Below are positions 50,992 through 60,154 of a stretch of DNA of 64,000 bases, one piece after another (within the stretch, counting starts at the first letter, position 1; the number at the start of each line of letters is the position of its first letter). This DNA comes from Opitutus sp. GAS368. GTDB lineage: Bacteria > Verrucomicrobiota > Verrucomicrobiia > Opitutales > Opitutaceae. Under the pieces are notes generated by a model. That model made no database searches, had not been told where the DNA came from, and saw only the letters and a program-made list of their open reading frames with translations. The DNA lies in NCBI RefSeq assembly GCF_900104925.1, contig NZ_LT629735.1, forward strand, positions 1,520,291 through 1,584,290. Direction: 5' to 3'. Position numbers and translations under genes: made by a program.

Positions 50992-51930
50992 TCAGTAGCT
51001 TTCGGCGGCTTCGCTGAAGTAATACGGGGCCTGGTAGGCGCCGGTGCGCTCCTTCTCGATCTGGCGGAGCAGGTCGTTGAGCAGCGAGGAGGCGCCGAAG
51101 CGGTAGCGGGTGTTGTTGAGCCACTCGTCGCCGAGTGTCTCCTTGACGGCGATGAGGAACTGGAGGGCCTGCTTGGCGGTGCGGATGCCGCCGGCGGGTT
51201 TCATCGCGATGGGGGTGCCGGTATCGAGGTAGAAGTCGCGGATGGCCTCGATCATCACCTGGTTGTTGCCGAGCGTGGCGTTGAGCGAGGTCTTGCCGGT
51301 GCTGGTCTTGATGAAGTCGTTCGGCCGCAGCACGCGCATGGCGAGGAAGGACGCGGCGCGGATGTTGTCGTAGGTCTCCAGCTCGCTGACCTCGAGGATG
51401 ACCTTGAGGGTCGCCGGGCCGCAGGCCTGCACCACGGCGGCGATCTCGTCCTGCACCAGCTGGAACTCGCCCGCGAGGAACGAGCCGCGGTTGATGACCA
51501 TGTCGATCTCGTCCGCGCCATCGGCGACGGCGGCCTTCACCTCGGCGAGGCGGGTCTTGAGCGGGGCCTGGCCGGACGGAAAGGCGGTGGCGACCGACGC
51601 AATGCGGACGGGTGTGTCCTCGCCCAGCGCACGGCGGGCGTATTTCACCATGGACGGATAGACGCAGACGGCGGCGACGGTCGGGACGTCGGGGTCATCG
51701 GAGGGGCTGAGCGCCTTCTGGCAGAGCGAGGCGACCTTGCCGGGCGTGTCCTTGCCCTCGAGGGTGGTGAGGTCGACCATCGAGGCGGCCAATTTCAGGC
51801 CGAAAAGCTTCGCGCCCTTCTTGATGCTGCGGGTGGTGTATTTGGCGACACGCTCTTCGATGCCCACCTGGTCAACGGTGCCGATATCATGGAACAACCG
51901 CCCGAAAGCGGCCTGCGCTGTGCCTGTCAT
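50992..51930 (-). CDS. deoC: Deoxyribose-phosphate aldolase
   Basis: A 312-residue class I aldolase. The Schiff-base lysine lies in DFIKTSTGKTS and the second essential lysine in AMKPAGGIRTAKQA; DEIDMVINRG and VILEVSELETY are also conserved. It splits 2-deoxyribose-5-phosphate into glyceraldehyde-3-phosphate and acetaldehyde in nucleoside breakdown. First gene of the minus-strand cluster with two aldehyde dehydrogenase homologues and a POT transporter. The start MTGTAQAAFGRL is the first ATG after the divergent thioesterase. Confidence 0.96.
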   Translation of the reverse strand: MTGTAQAAFGRLFHDIGTVDQVGIEERVAKYTTRSIKKGAKLFGLKLAASMVDLTTLEGKDTPGKVASLCQKALSPSDDPDVPTVAAVCVYPSMVKYARRALGEDTPVRIASVATAFPSGQAPLKTRLAEVKAAVADGADEIDMVINRGSFLAGEFQLVQDEIAAVVQACGPATLKVILEVSELETYDNIRAASFLAMRVLRPNDFIKTSTGKTSLNATLGNNQVMIEAIRDFYLDTGTPIAMKPAGGIRTAKQALQFLIAVKETLGDEWLNNTRYRFGASSLLNDLLRQIEKERTGAYQAPYYFSEAAESY

Positions 51931-52024
51931 GGTTCGCGTAATATCCGACCTCCGCCCCTTGAAAACAACGCCAAAGTCGGCCGGCGCTTGCCAGTCGCCC
52001 GGCCCCGGCCTACCCTCGCCCCGC

Positions 52025-52426
52025 ATGTCCCATCCGCCTGCCCCCACCTCCTCCGAGCCGCAAGGCGAGCTGGTCATCCGCACCATCGCGATGCCAGCGG
52101 ACACCAACGCCAACGGCGACATCTTCGGCGGCTGGCTGCTCTCGCAGATGGACCTCGGCGCCGCCATCTATGCGCGCAACCTTTCCCGCTCCCGCGTCAC
52201 GACCGTCGCCATTGACGCGATGACGTTCATCGCGCCCGTCTACGTCGGCGACATCGTCAGCTGTCACGCCACCCTCCTCAAGGTCGGCCGCACCTCGATG
52301 CGCATTGCGGTCGAGGCCTGGGCCCAGCGCACCAAGGGCGGCGAGCTGGTGCGCGTCACCGCGGGCGTGTTCACCTACGTCGCCATCGATGATGCCGGCC
52401 GGCCCCAGCCCGTGCACCGGACCTGA
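52025..52426 (+). CDS. Acyl-CoA thioesterase (YciA/cytoplasmic hotdog type)
   Basis: A 133-residue hotdog protein with the YciA-type motif NANGDIFGGWLLSQMDLGAA and TTVAIDAMTFIAPVYVGD. It hydrolyses short to medium acyl-CoA esters in the cytoplasm. The ATG at 52025 gives the usual length. Divergent from deoC; a small exported NTF2-like protein follows after 15 bases. Confidence 0.92.
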   Translation: MSHPPAPTSSEPQGELVIRTIAMPADTNANGDIFGGWLLSQMDLGAAIYARNLSRSRVTTVAIDAMTFIAPVYVGDIVSCHATLLKVGRTSMRIAVEAWAQRTKGGELVRVTAGVFTYVAIDDAGRPQPVHRT

Positions 52427-52441
52427 CCGGCCCCGTCCTCC

Positions 52442-52900
52442 ATGAAAACACTACCCCGCCTCCTGCTCCTGCTCACCCTGGCCGCCGGTGCCTTGCGCGC
52501 CGCCGAGGACAAGTCGATCGCCGCGGCCCGCGCGGCCGACGACGAACGCATCGCCGCCACCCTGGCCGCCGATCCGGCCCGCCTCGCCGCCATCTTTTCG
52601 GATGAGCTGCGCTACGCCCACTCGAGCGGCAAGGTCGACACCAAGACCTCCTACGTCCAGGCACTGACCAGCCACAACACCGTCTACGAATCCTTCAAGT
52701 ATCAGGAACGCACCTTCAAGGCCGCCGGGCCGGGGGTGGTGCTCATGACCGGGCGCGTGGTCATCCATGCGAGCAATGCCGGGCAGAAGGTCGTCAACGA
52801 CCTGAATTTCCTCGCCGTCTGGCGGGAGGAGGCCGGCGCGTGGCGTTTCCTCGCCTGGCAATCCTGCAAGAACCCGGCGCCGGCCGAGCCAAAACCATAG
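52442..52900 (+). CDS. Secreted NTF2-like (DUF4440) protein
   Basis: A 152-residue protein with a signal peptide (LPRLLLLLTLAAGALRA). The mature domain is an NTF2-like cone fold (ILSDELRYAHSSGKVDTKTS is the recognisable segment, here LAAIFSDELRYAHSSGKVDT) as in DUF4440/SnoaL-like proteins. It may bind a small molecule in the periplasm. No catalytic role can be assigned. A hairpin repeat begins right after the stop. Confidence 0.82.
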   Translation: MKTLPRLLLLLTLAAGALRAAEDKSIAAARAADDERIAATLAADPARLAAIFSDELRYAHSSGKVDTKTSYVQALTSHNTVYESFKYQERTFKAAGPGVVLMTGRVVIHASNAGQKVVNDLNFLAVWREEAGAWRFLAWQSCKNPAPAEPKP

Positions 52901-52901
52901 C

Positions 52902-52984
52902 CTGTAGGGCGGGATCACCGTATCCCGCCTCGCCCGTGATATCATCGGCGAACGCAGGCGGGATACGGTGATCCCGCCCTACAG
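52902..52984. repeat. Hairpin repeat (CTGTAGGGCGGGATCACCGT type)
   Basis: Left arm CTGTAGGGCGGGATCACCGT continuing ATCCCGCC, right arm GGCGGGATACGGTGATCCCG then CCCTACAG; arms match exactly over about 26 bases. It lies between the NTF2-like and rarD genes. Confidence 0.88.
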
Positions 52985-53057
52985 TAGCCCGTGCTACGGT
53001 GCGGCACACTGCCCGGCGGGTTGACGCGACCCCGCGGGCGCCCCACGTTGGCCGGCC

Positions 53058-53978
53058 TTGTCCAAGATTTCCCCTCATCCCGATGCCACCCGCGGCGCCC
53101 TCGCCGCCACCGGCAGCTTTTTGATCTGGGGCCTGGTGCCGATTTACTGGAAGCAGCTGGCGGCCGTGGCCCCGCTGGAGCTCATCACTCATCGCATCGT
53201 GTGGTCGCTGGTGTTCCTGCTGGGGGTGATCGCCTGGCAGGGCAATTTTCCCGTGCTGCGCGCCGCCTTCAAGGATTCCCGGCTGGTCGGGCTCAACCTG
53301 CTCAGCAGCCTGCTGCTCGCCGCCAACTGGACCGTCTACATCTGGGCGGTCAACACCGGGCATGTCATCGAATCCAGCCTCGGCTATTTCCTCGTGCCGC
53401 TGGTCAACGTCACGCTGGGTTCCCTGCTCCTGCACGAGCGCCTGCGGCCGTTGCAATGGACCGCCATCGGCTGCGCCGCGCTCGGCGTCGGCTTCCTGTT
53501 GTTCCGCGTCGGCCATGTGCCGTGGATCGCCCTGTCCCTGGCGGTGACCTGGGCCGGCTACGGCCTGTTGAAGAAAAAATCCGCGCTCGGCGCGATCACC
53601 GGCCTCACGGTCGAGACCTTGCTGCTGTTCCCCCTCGCCGCGGGCGCGCTGCTCTGGTGGAACCACACCGGCGAGGGCGCCCTGGGCCGCGTCGACGCCT
53701 GGCACCACGTGCTTGTGCTCATCGTCGGCGTGGTGACCGCCGTGCCGCTGTTGCTGTTCGCCTACGGCGCCCAGCGCATCCAATTGACCACACTCGGCCT
53801 GTTGCAATACCTGGCCCCCAGCGTGCAGTTCCTGCTCGGTTACTTTCTCTACCGCGAGCCGTTCGACGCCGCGCGCCTGCAGGCCTATGGATTCATCTGG
53901 TGCGGGCTCGCCCTCTACAGCGCCGACGGGTTCTGGACCCAGCGCCGGCTGCTGCTCAAGTCCGTCGGCGCGGGCTGA
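53058..53978 (+). CDS. rarD: EamA/RarD family permease
   Basis: A 306-residue drug/metabolite transporter with ten predicted helices in two EamA repeats. The family start GALAATGSFLIWGLVPIYWK and NWTVYIWAVNTGHVIESSLG are characteristic of RarD. Start codon TTG at 53058 is the only one placing the conserved start properly. The substrate is not established for the family. Confidence 0.92.
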   Translation: MSKISPHPDATRGALAATGSFLIWGLVPIYWKQLAAVAPLELITHRIVWSLVFLLGVIAWQGNFPVLRAAFKDSRLVGLNLLSSLLLAANWTVYIWAVNTGHVIESSLGYFLVPLVNVTLGSLLLHERLRPLQWTAIGCAALGVGFLLFRVGHVPWIALSLAVTWAGYGLLKKKSALGAITGLTVETLLLFPLAAGALLWWNHTGEGALGRVDAWHHVLVLIVGVVTAVPLLLFAYGAQRIQLTTLGLLQYLAPSVQFLLGYFLYREPFDAARLQAYGFIWCGLALYSADGFWTQRRLLLKSVGAG

Positions 53979-54041
53979 GCGGCGTGACGCGGGGAAGCCT
54001 TGCCTCAAACCGGGCCGTCATTTGACTGCCCCGCCTACCCT

Positions 54042-54836
54042 ATGAAAAAGCTGCTCCGCTTCCTTGTGCCCGCGTTTGCCGGGCTGGTTTCCCTTGCCGT
54101 CGCCCAGACGCCCGCGCCGGCCCCCGTGCCCGCCACCCCGATGATGGCCCCGACCACCCCGGTCGATGCCTCGGTCGGCGCGCCGAAGGTCGGCAACAAG
54201 CGCTTCTTCGAGCTGCACGACTCCTTCCTGGCCCGCGGCAAGGCGGGTCCGATCGGCGTGCTCTTCCTCGGCGATTCCATCACCGAGGGCTGGGGCAAAG
54301 CCCCGCACATCTGGGAGCACTATTTCGGCAAATACCAGCCGGCCAACTTCGGCATCGGGGGCGACCAGACCCAGCACGTGATCTGGCGCATCGAGAACGG
54401 CGAACTGGACGGCATCAGCCCCAAGGTCGTGGTCCTCATGATCGGCACCAACAATTCCGCCTCCCACACCGGCGAGCAGATCGCGGACGCCGTCAAAAAG
54501 ATCATCGACCTGACCCGGACGAAGATCCCGGGGGTGAAGGTGCTGCTGCTTGCCATCCTGCCCCGCGACGCCCGCCGCAACACCGACGGCCTTATCACCG
54601 AGGCTGCCATCGAGGACGCGGGCAAGCGCGTGGCCGCCAACGACCGGGCCAACGACCTGCTCGCCAAGCTGGGCGACGGCGTGAACGTGCGCTTCCTCAA
54701 TACCAACGCCATCTTCCTCGGCCGGGACGGGAAAATCCCGTGGACCATCATGCCGGACCAGCTGCACCCGACCGCGGCCGGCTACCAGCTCTGGGCCGAG
54801 GCGATCGAGAAGCCGCTGGCCGAGATGATGAAGTAG
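54042..54836 (+). CDS. GDSL-type esterase/lipase, exported
   Basis: A 264-residue SGNH hydrolase with a signal peptide (MKKLLRFLVPAFAGLVSLAV, AQTP). All four blocks are visible: nucleophile Ser in LFLGDSITEGWG, Gly in GIGGDQTQH, Asn in MIGTNNSASH and the Asp/His dyad in DQLHPTAAGY. The closest recognisable shape is platelet-activating-factor-acetylhydrolase-like. A family 1 repeat follows the stop. Confidence 0.93.
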   Translation: MKKLLRFLVPAFAGLVSLAVAQTPAPAPVPATPMMAPTTPVDASVGAPKVGNKRFFELHDSFLARGKAGPIGVLFLGDSITEGWGKAPHIWEHYFGKYQPANFGIGGDQTQHVIWRIENGELDGISPKVVVLMIGTNNSASHTGEQIADAVKKIIDLTRTKIPGVKVLLLAILPRDARRNTDGLITEAAIEDAGKRVAANDRANDLLAKLGDGVNVRFLNTNAIFLGRDGKIPWTIMPDQLHPTAAGYQLWAEAIEKPLAEMMK

Positions 54837-54838
54837 AC

Positions 54839-54910
54839 CTGTAGCGGCGGTCTATGACCGCCGGCGAACATCGCATGTCCTGCGTCGGCGGTCATAGACC
54901 GCCGCTACAG
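54839..54910. repeat. Family 1 hairpin repeat, intergenic copy
   Basis: Left arm CTGTAGCGGCGGTCTATGAC continuing CGCCG; right arm CGGCGGTCATAGACCGCCGC then TACAG. This is the best-preserved copy of the family seen inside the gene at 23967-24040. Confidence 0.9.
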
Positions 54911-54915
54911 CTCCG

Positions 54916-55398
54916 TCACTTCATGAAGCCGATCAGCTCCATCTCGAACACGAGCGTGGCGTCGCGTTTGATGGTGGGCAGCTTGCCGCGCGCACCGTAG
55001 CCCATCTCCGGCGGCACGATCAGCAGCCATTTCTCGCCCTTGTGCATTTTCTGCAGGGCCTCCTCCCAGCCCTCGATGAGGTTGCCGCGGCCGATCCGCA
55101 TCTTGAGCGGGTGCTCCGCATCGGGCGACTCGTCAAAGACGGTCCCGTCCAGCAGCATGCCCTTGTAGAGCACGGTGACCTCCATGCCTTTTTCCGGCAT
55201 TGGGCCCTTGGCATCGCCGGGCTTGAGGATGAGGTAACGCAGGCCGGTGTAGGTGCGCTTGGCATCGGGCCATTTCTTCTCGACGAACTCCAAGTCTTCC
55301 ATCGGCAGCTTCTCGCGCTGTGCGTGAAGCGGGGCGGCGCTCAGGCCCAGGAGGGCGAGCAGGACATAGGCAAGGCGGCGAAGGACAGGGGTATTCAC
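54916..55398 (-). CDS. FKBP-type peptidyl-prolyl cis-trans isomerase
   Basis: A 160-residue protein with a signal peptide (LAYVLLALLGLSAAPLHA) and a C-terminal FKBP domain from about residue 65 (VTVLYKGMLLDGTVFDES, LIEGWEEALQKMHKGEKWLL, VPPEMGYGARG). It catalyses proline isomerisation in periplasmic protein folding. Its start overlaps the upstream peptidase stop by 4 bases. Confidence 0.93.
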   Translation of the reverse strand: MNTPVLRRLAYVLLALLGLSAAPLHAQREKLPMEDLEFVEKKWPDAKRTYTGLRYLILKPGDAKGPMPEKGMEVTVLYKGMLLDGTVFDESPDAEHPLKMRIGRGNLIEGWEEALQKMHKGEKWLLIVPPEMGYGARGKLPTIKRDATLVFEMELIGFMK

Positions 55399-56450
55399 GG
55401 TTTTTTGGCGGGTGGAGGTGTGACGCGGAAATTAAACATGGGTTCCGCGGCGGTCGAGGCCTGTTCAGGCGGCTTGGCCGGCGCGGGGCTGGCGGGAACC
55501 GTCTTGTCGGTCTTGACGGTGGGTATCTCCGCCGGCTTGGCCGGGGCGGCGGCCGGGCCTTCGGTCTTCATTGCGGGCAGCGCCACCGGGGTCGCGGCAA
55601 AACCCCGCTCGAACAGCTCCATGACCTTGAGATCGCGGCCCTTGGAATCCGGGCTGCCCATCACCACAACGATGATGCGCCGGCCGTTGCGCTCGGCGGT
55701 GGCGGCGAGACAGTAACCGGCGCCGCCGGTAAAGCCGGTCTTGAGGCCGTCCAATCCCGCGAATTTCCCCAGCAGGTTGTTGTGGTTGCGCATCGCGACC
55801 AGCTGTGTGCGCTGGCCCGCGCCGAACTGGCGGGTCTTGATGGACGTGTATTTGAGCACATCGGTGTGCAGCACCAGATGGCGGGAGAGAATCGCGTAAT
55901 CGCGGGGGGTGGTCAGGTCGGTCGTGCTGGGATCAACCCGTCCCTTGCTCAGTCCGTGCGGCGTCCGGAAGGTCGTGCGGGTCATGCCCAGGGCGCGGGC
56001 CTTCGCGTTCATCAGCTCCACGAACGCCTCCGGCGAACCGGCCGCCGCCCGGGCCAGGACCAGCGCCGCATCGTTCGCCGACTGGATCATCATGGCGTAG
56101 ATCAGCTCCTCGACCGGGAAGGTTTCCTTCTCCTTCAGCCAGACCGCGGTGCTGTCGGACTTCATCGCAAACTTCGCATCCTCGCGGCCGACCGTGACGG
56201 GCGTGTCGAGCTTGAGGGAACCGTCGGCCAGTTTGTCTTGCAGCACGGCGAAGGTCATCAGCTTCGTCATGCTGGCCGGCGGATTCGCCGTGTCGGCGCT
56301 GTCCTCGAACAGCACCCGGCCGGACTCCGCCTCGGTCACGATGGCCCCGACGTAGGCCGGGCGGGTGGCGGCCGTCTTGGCCGCCGGCGCGTCCACGGCG
56401 CAGCCGAGGGCCAGCAGGGGAAAAAGGAAGAGGCGACGGGCGGTGATCAT
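55395..56450 (-). CDS. D-alanyl-D-alanine carboxypeptidase (peptidase S11)
   Basis: A 351-residue penicillin-binding protein. Motifs: Ser60-x-x-Lys63 in PPASMTKLMTF, SxN in QSANDAALVLA and KTG in DGLKTGFTGGAGYC. A signal-like N-terminus with GCAVD may be a lipobox or type I signal. The C-terminus is a Pro/Ala-rich tail. It trims D-Ala from peptidoglycan stem peptides. The FKBP gene overlaps downstream. Confidence 0.94.
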   Translation of the reverse strand: MITARRLFLFPLLALGCAVDAPAAKTAATRPAYVGAIVTEAESGRVLFEDSADTANPPASMTKLMTFAVLQDKLADGSLKLDTPVTVGREDAKFAMKSDSTAVWLKEKETFPVEELIYAMMIQSANDAALVLARAAAGSPEAFVELMNAKARALGMTRTTFRTPHGLSKGRVDPSTTDLTTPRDYAILSRHLVLHTDVLKYTSIKTRQFGAGQRTQLVAMRNHNNLLGKFAGLDGLKTGFTGGAGYCLAATAERNGRRIIVVVMGSPDSKGRDLKVMELFERGFAATPVALPAMKTEGPAAAPAKPAEIPTVKTDKTVPASPAPAKPPEQASTAAEPMFNFRVTPPPAKKP

Positions 56451-56557
56451 GGAAAATGGAAAGCGCCAAGGCAGCGGGCCGCCCCGGGCCGTGCAACCAA
56501 ATTTCCGCGAGCCCCGGCTTGCGGGGGTGCCGGGCCGGCGATTAGCTGCTTTTTGCC

Positions 56558-57526
56558 ATGGCCCAGCCCCTCGTTGTCATCCTCTGCCCCAAGGAATTCA
56601 CCTTCAGCGACCCCGCCGCCGTGGAACGCGGGGTGCTCGACGGCACCGCCGAGGTGCGGACCATCGCGTTGGATTTCCACGAACCGCTGCCGGCGGCGGC
56701 GCTGGCGGCGGACGTGCTGCTGCTCTGGCACAACATTCCCATCGACGCGGCGGTCGTCGCCCAACTCAAGAACTGCCGGGCGCTCATCCGCAACGGCGTG
56801 GGCTACGACAGCGTGGACACGGCGGCCGCGGCCGCCCGCGGCATCCCGGTCTGCAATGTGCCCGATTACGGCACCGAGGAGGTGGCCGACCATGCCATCG
56901 CGCTGACCCTGGCGCTGTGCCGGCAGCTTTTTCCGCTGGACGCCGAGGCCAAGCGGCTGGGCTGGAAAATCAACGTGGCCGCGAAGATGCGCCGGCTGCG
57001 CACGCTGACCTTCGGGCTCATCGGCCTCGGCGCGATCGGGACCGCCACGGCGCTGCGGGCCAAGGCCCTGGGTTTTCGCGTCGTCTTCTTCGACCCTTAC
57101 CTGCCCCGCGGCACGCGCAAGGCCCTGGGCATTGAGCGCGCGGAATCGCTCGACGAGTTGCTGCGGTCTTCCGACGTGGTGTCGGTCCACTGCCCGCTGA
57201 CCAAGGAAACCCACGGCATGATCGGCGCCCGGGAGATCGCCCTGCTGAAGCCGGCGTCGTATCTCGTGAACACCGCGCGCGGCGACATCGTGCAAAAGGC
57301 GCCGCTCTTCGCCGCGCTGCGCGCGGGCCGCCTCGCCGGCGCCGGGCTTGATGTCGTCGAGCACGAGCCGCTGCAAACGGCGGAGGAAGCCGCGACGCCC
57401 AACCTGATCGTCACCTGCCACGCGGCGTTCTGCAGCCCCGAGGGTATGATCGAGATGCGCACCAGTTCCGCGAAAATCGCCCGTGCCGCCGTGCGCGGCG
57501 AGCCGGTGTGGAACAAGGTCAACTAG
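56558..57526 (+). CDS. D-isomer-specific 2-hydroxyacid dehydrogenase
   Basis: A 322-residue NAD-dependent dehydrogenase: nucleotide motif GLGAIGTATALRAKALG, catalytic Arg in NTARGDIVQ, Glu in EHEPLQT region and His in VTCHAAFCS. It resembles the CtBP/glyoxylate-phosphoglycerate dehydrogenase group; the substrate is unknown. Its stop TAG overlaps the convergent glycosylase stop by 4 bases (CTAG). Confidence 0.92.
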   Translation: MAQPLVVILCPKEFTFSDPAAVERGVLDGTAEVRTIALDFHEPLPAAALAADVLLLWHNIPIDAAVVAQLKNCRALIRNGVGYDSVDTAAAAARGIPVCNVPDYGTEEVADHAIALTLALCRQLFPLDAEAKRLGWKINVAAKMRRLRTLTFGLIGLGAIGTATALRAKALGFRVVFFDPYLPRGTRKALGIERAESLDELLRSSDVVSVHCPLTKETHGMIGAREIALLKPASYLVNTARGDIVQKAPLFAALRAGRLAGAGLDVVEHEPLQTAEEAATPNLIVTCHAAFCSPEGMIEMRTSSAKIARAAVRGEPVWNKVN

Positions 57527-58134
57527 CCGGCCGCCCGGACTGCGGGATGGGCCGCCACGAGCGCGAGGGCCTGGCGCAGCAGCGTCTTGCCCGGCTCCAT
57601 CCGGTGCCAGGGCGACGCCCCCGAGGGATGGGGCAGCGGGATGCAGTCCATGGCGTGGCCGCGGTAGGCGATCGCGAGTTTTTTCCCGATGAGATCATTC
57701 AACGGGGCCGGCGGCAGGAATTGGGTGATCGCCAGCTTGCCCACCGGCAACACGAGCTGCGGCTGCAGCAGCGCCACTTCGGCCGCGAGCCAGCGCGAGC
57801 AGTTCGCAATCTCGTCCTCGGCGGGCACGCGGTCGCCGCCGGTTTCCTTCTTGCCCGGGAAACAGCGGCAGACGGCGGCGAAATAAATGCGCTCGCGCAC
57901 CTCGTCCTCGGTCCAGCCGGGCGCCTCATTGAACCACTTGAAGAGCGTCTTGCCGGCAGTCCACGCAAAGGGGCGGCCGAGTTTCGGCTCCTTGTCTCCC
58001 GGGGCCTGGCCGACCAGCAGGATCCGGCTCGCGACCGGCCGGCCGACGACGACGGGTTTCTGCATCTGCGGACAGAGCGCGCAGGCCGAGAGCCGGGCCA
58101 GGTGGGTTTTGACGGCTGCAACGGAGGGAGTCAT
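57523..58134 (-). CDS. Uracil-DNA glycosylase superfamily protein
   Basis: A 203-residue protein: an N-terminal Cys pair in CALCPQM and further Cys in CRCFPG and CSRWL suggest an iron-sulfur cluster; ILLVGQAPGDKEPKLGRPFA is the motif region and HPSGASPWHR the second motif. This fits the iron-sulfur (type 4/5-like) glycosylases that excise uracil from DNA. The start is MTPSVAAVKTHLAR at 58134; upstream frame runs antisense through the RRM gene. Confidence 0.87.
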   Translation of the reverse strand: MTPSVAAVKTHLARLSACALCPQMQKPVVVGRPVASRILLVGQAPGDKEPKLGRPFAWTAGKTLFKWFNEAPGWTEDEVRERIYFAAVCRCFPGKKETGGDRVPAEDEIANCSRWLAAEVALLQPQLVLPVGKLAITQFLPPAPLNDLIGKKLAIAYRGHAMDCIPLPHPSGASPWHRMEPGKTLLRQALALVAAHPAVRAAG

Positions 58135-58182
58135 GCGCGGCGATGCTGGGCGCACGGCTCTGGATGGAAATAGGAAAAGAAA

Positions 58183-58210
58183 AAGGCGGAGCCGCAAAGG
58201 GCTCCGCCTT
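58183..58210 (-). terminator. Terminator of the RRM protein gene
   Basis: Minus-strand stem AAGGCGGAGCC / GGCTCCGCCTT followed by TTTTTCTTTT, 31 bases past the stop codon. Confidence 0.88.
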
Positions 58211-58240
58211 GAAAGTTTGTTCGCGGGTGCGAACGGGGGA

Positions 58241-58639
58241 TTAGTAGCGACCGCCGCCACCACCGCCGTAGCCGCCACCGCCGCCGCTGCGACCACCGCG
58301 ACCGCCGCCGTAGCCACCACGACCGCCGCCGCCGCCACCGAAGCCGCCGCGACCGCCGCCGCCGCCGAAGCCGCCACCCGGGCGCTCTTCCTTCGGACGG
58401 GCCTCATTGACCTGCAGGGCGCGACCGCCGAGCTCGACACCATTGGTCTTCTCGATGGCCATCTTGGCCTCATCGGGGGTGCCCATGGTGACGAACGCGA
58501 AACCGCGGGGGCGGCCGGTCATCTTGTCCATGGCGACATAGGTGTCGGTGACGGAACCGAATTGCTCGAAGTGCGAACGGAGTTCGCCCTCGGTGGTGTT
58601 GAACGACAGGTTTCCAACGTATAGTTTGGAATTGCTCAT
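58241..58639 (-). CDS. Glycine-rich RNA-binding protein (RRM)
   Basis: A 132-residue protein: RRM at residues 4-80 with RNP2 KLYVGNLSF and RNP1 [10 protein letters not shown], then a Gly/Arg/Tyr-rich tail (residues about 90-132). It binds RNA in the cytoplasm; family members are often cold- or stress-induced. An approximately 230-base leader separates it from the next gene, without a clear structure I could assign. Own terminator downstream. Confidence 0.94.
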   Translation of the reverse strand: MSNSKLYVGNLSFNTTEGELRSHFEQFGSVTDTYVAMDKMTGRPRGFAFVTMGTPDEAKMAIEKTNGVELGGRALQVNEARPKEERPGGGFGGGGGRGGFGGGGGGRGGYGGGRGGRSGGGGGYGGGGGGRY

Positions 58640-58869
58640 ATGATAAATCGTAGATCCTTCGCCATCTGCCAGTCCGTTCCCACTGTGGGTTTCGAAATCA
58701 TCACTTAAGCGTATGCTCAGCCTACGACTCACCAGATCCTGTCATCAAAACGCTGTCTCTAACGAGGGTGGTAAAGAGCCTCAGCCGCGGCCACAATGCA
58801 AGGGTATTTTTTAAACGCCGCGGGCAACTCGCCGGCTGATAGCGGGTTGGCCGGGGCGGTCGCCGGGTC

Positions 58870-59331
58870 TCAAATCGCGTATTTGGCGCGGATATCCTCC
58901 GGCAGGCGCACAGCCCGGGCCGTTTCCATGGAAACCATGACGTAGTCGAACCAGCCGTCACAGCTGAGTTTTTTGTCCGCCGCGCGCTCGATCTGGAACT
59001 GCACCTTCACCCCGATGAGGGTGAACCGCTCGATCCAGGTGCGGACGATGACGCGGTCGCCGAGTCCGAGCGGGCGTTTGAAGTTCATCTGGGTCGCGGC
59101 CATGAACCACCCGTAACCGCGCCGCTGGAATTCAGCCATGGGCATCCGGTAGCAACGCTCCATCTGGTCGAACCGGGCCGCGAGCACGTAATCCATGTAG
59201 CGGCTGCTGTGGACGTGCTGATACATGTCGATGTCGTCGGGCCGCACCTGCAGTTCGGTCTCGAACTTCGAGTAGACTCCCTGCGCCTCGGGCAAAGGGG
59301 CGTCCTCCGGGGGTGGCACCGCGTCTTTCAC
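58870..59331 (-). CDS. Acyl-CoA thioesterase (4-hydroxybenzoyl-CoA thioesterase-like)
   Basis: A 153-residue hotdog protein with the motif VRPDDIDMYQHVHSSRYMDY and NFKRPLGLGDRVIV. The frame is open upstream, but the terminator of the next gene lies at 59375-59395, so a GTG at 59331 is the more credible start than an ATG at 59418. It hydrolyses an aromatic or medium-chain acyl-CoA in the cytoplasm. Confidence 0.88.
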   Translation of the reverse strand: MKDAVPPPEDAPLPEAQGVYSKFETELQVRPDDIDMYQHVHSSRYMDYVLAARFDQMERCYRMPMAEFQRRGYGWFMAATQMNFKRPLGLGDRVIVRTWIERFTLIGVKVQFQIERAADKKLSCDGWFDYVMVSMETARAVRLPEDIRAKYAI

Positions 59332-59374
59332 CCGGCCAGAGTGCCGGCACCCGCCCGGCCCGGTCAAAAGAAAA

Positions 59375-59395
59375 GGCGCCGGCGATGCCGGCGCC
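59375..59395 (-). terminator. Terminator of the DUF3016 gene
   Basis: Minus-strand stem GGCGCCGGC / GCCGGCGCC with 3-base loop followed by TTTTCTTTTG. Confidence 0.88.
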
Positions 59396-59421
59396 CGTAA
59401 AATCATCGCCCGATCCAACGC

Positions 59422-59940
59422 TCAGGAGGCCCGCTTGAATTCCTGCCGCAGCCAGTCGCTGAGCATTTCCTTTTCATAGCGCAGGCGGTCCGCGGTGGGC
59501 CGCGCCACGGTCAGCAGATAATCCGGGTTCCGCAGCTGGCGCTTGCCTTCGCTCACGACCTTGCCGTCGGCCCCAAGCAGGCGGAACTCCAGGTCGACCC
59601 GCGGCGGATAAATATCCTTCACGATGCGGATATCATTGAAATTCGGGCCCCGCCACGGTTCGAAATCGCCCGCGAGATCGACATCGGTCACCTTGATCTC
59701 CAGCTGCTGGCCCGGCACCATATATTTGGCCGCCTGCGTCACGAGGTGCTCTTTCAACTCGCCGAGCACTGCGTCGCGACCGCGATCGGTGCCCATCGCA
59801 TCATCCTTCACGTCGGTGAATTTTTCCGGCGCGATGAAAGTCACTTCAATCGGCGCGGCCGGTTTGTCCGCACTCGCGGCCGAGGCGGCACCGGCCGCGA
59901 CCAAACCAAGAAAAGCAGTCAGGAATAATTTTGTCTTCAT
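59422..59940 (-). CDS. DUF3016 domain-containing exported protein
   Basis: A 172-residue protein with a signal peptide (TAFLGLVAAGAASA). The IEVTFIAPEKFTDVKDDAMG start and PWRGPNFNDIRIVKDIYPPR segment match DUF3016, a periplasmic family of unknown function. The start is the ATG at 59940; an upstream in-frame ATG would cover a repeat and promoter region. Confidence 0.9.
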   Translation of the reverse strand: MKTKLFLTAFLGLVAAGAASAASADKPAAPIEVTFIAPEKFTDVKDDAMGTDRGRDAVLGELKEHLVTQAAKYMVPGQQLEIKVTDVDLAGDFEPWRGPNFNDIRIVKDIYPPRVDLEFRLLGADGKVVSEGKRQLRNPDYLLTVARPTADRLRYEKEMLSDWLRQEFKRAS

Positions 59941-60056
59941 AGGGTGGGCGTTTGAAACGAACTTAGGGGGTTGGTTCCGGACGCAACTGCTGCCGGTTTG
60001 GGGTAGTGCGTCAGTTTGATGCAGGTCGGGCATTATGCTGACATTCCACGCGCTCG

Positions 60057-60080
60057 GTCGGGGATAAGCCCCGACCTACA
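60057..60080. repeat. Short hairpin GTCGGGG/CCCCGAC
   Basis: Arms GTCGGGG and CCCCGAC are separated by ATAAG, and the right arm is followed by CTACA. It resembles half of the CTACA-ending hairpin families in this window. Confidence 0.5.
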
Positions 60081-60154
60081 ACACCGAAGAAACCAAACTG
60101 ACCCACTACCTGGTTTGGGCCGATGTCTAAGGGCCAGGTTGGGTTCAGGAAAGA

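Noticed and set aside
59332-59418. Upstream ATG extension of the thioesterase at 58870
   Set aside because: The extension contains a strong terminator of the upstream gene at 59375-59395, which would be inside the coding region.
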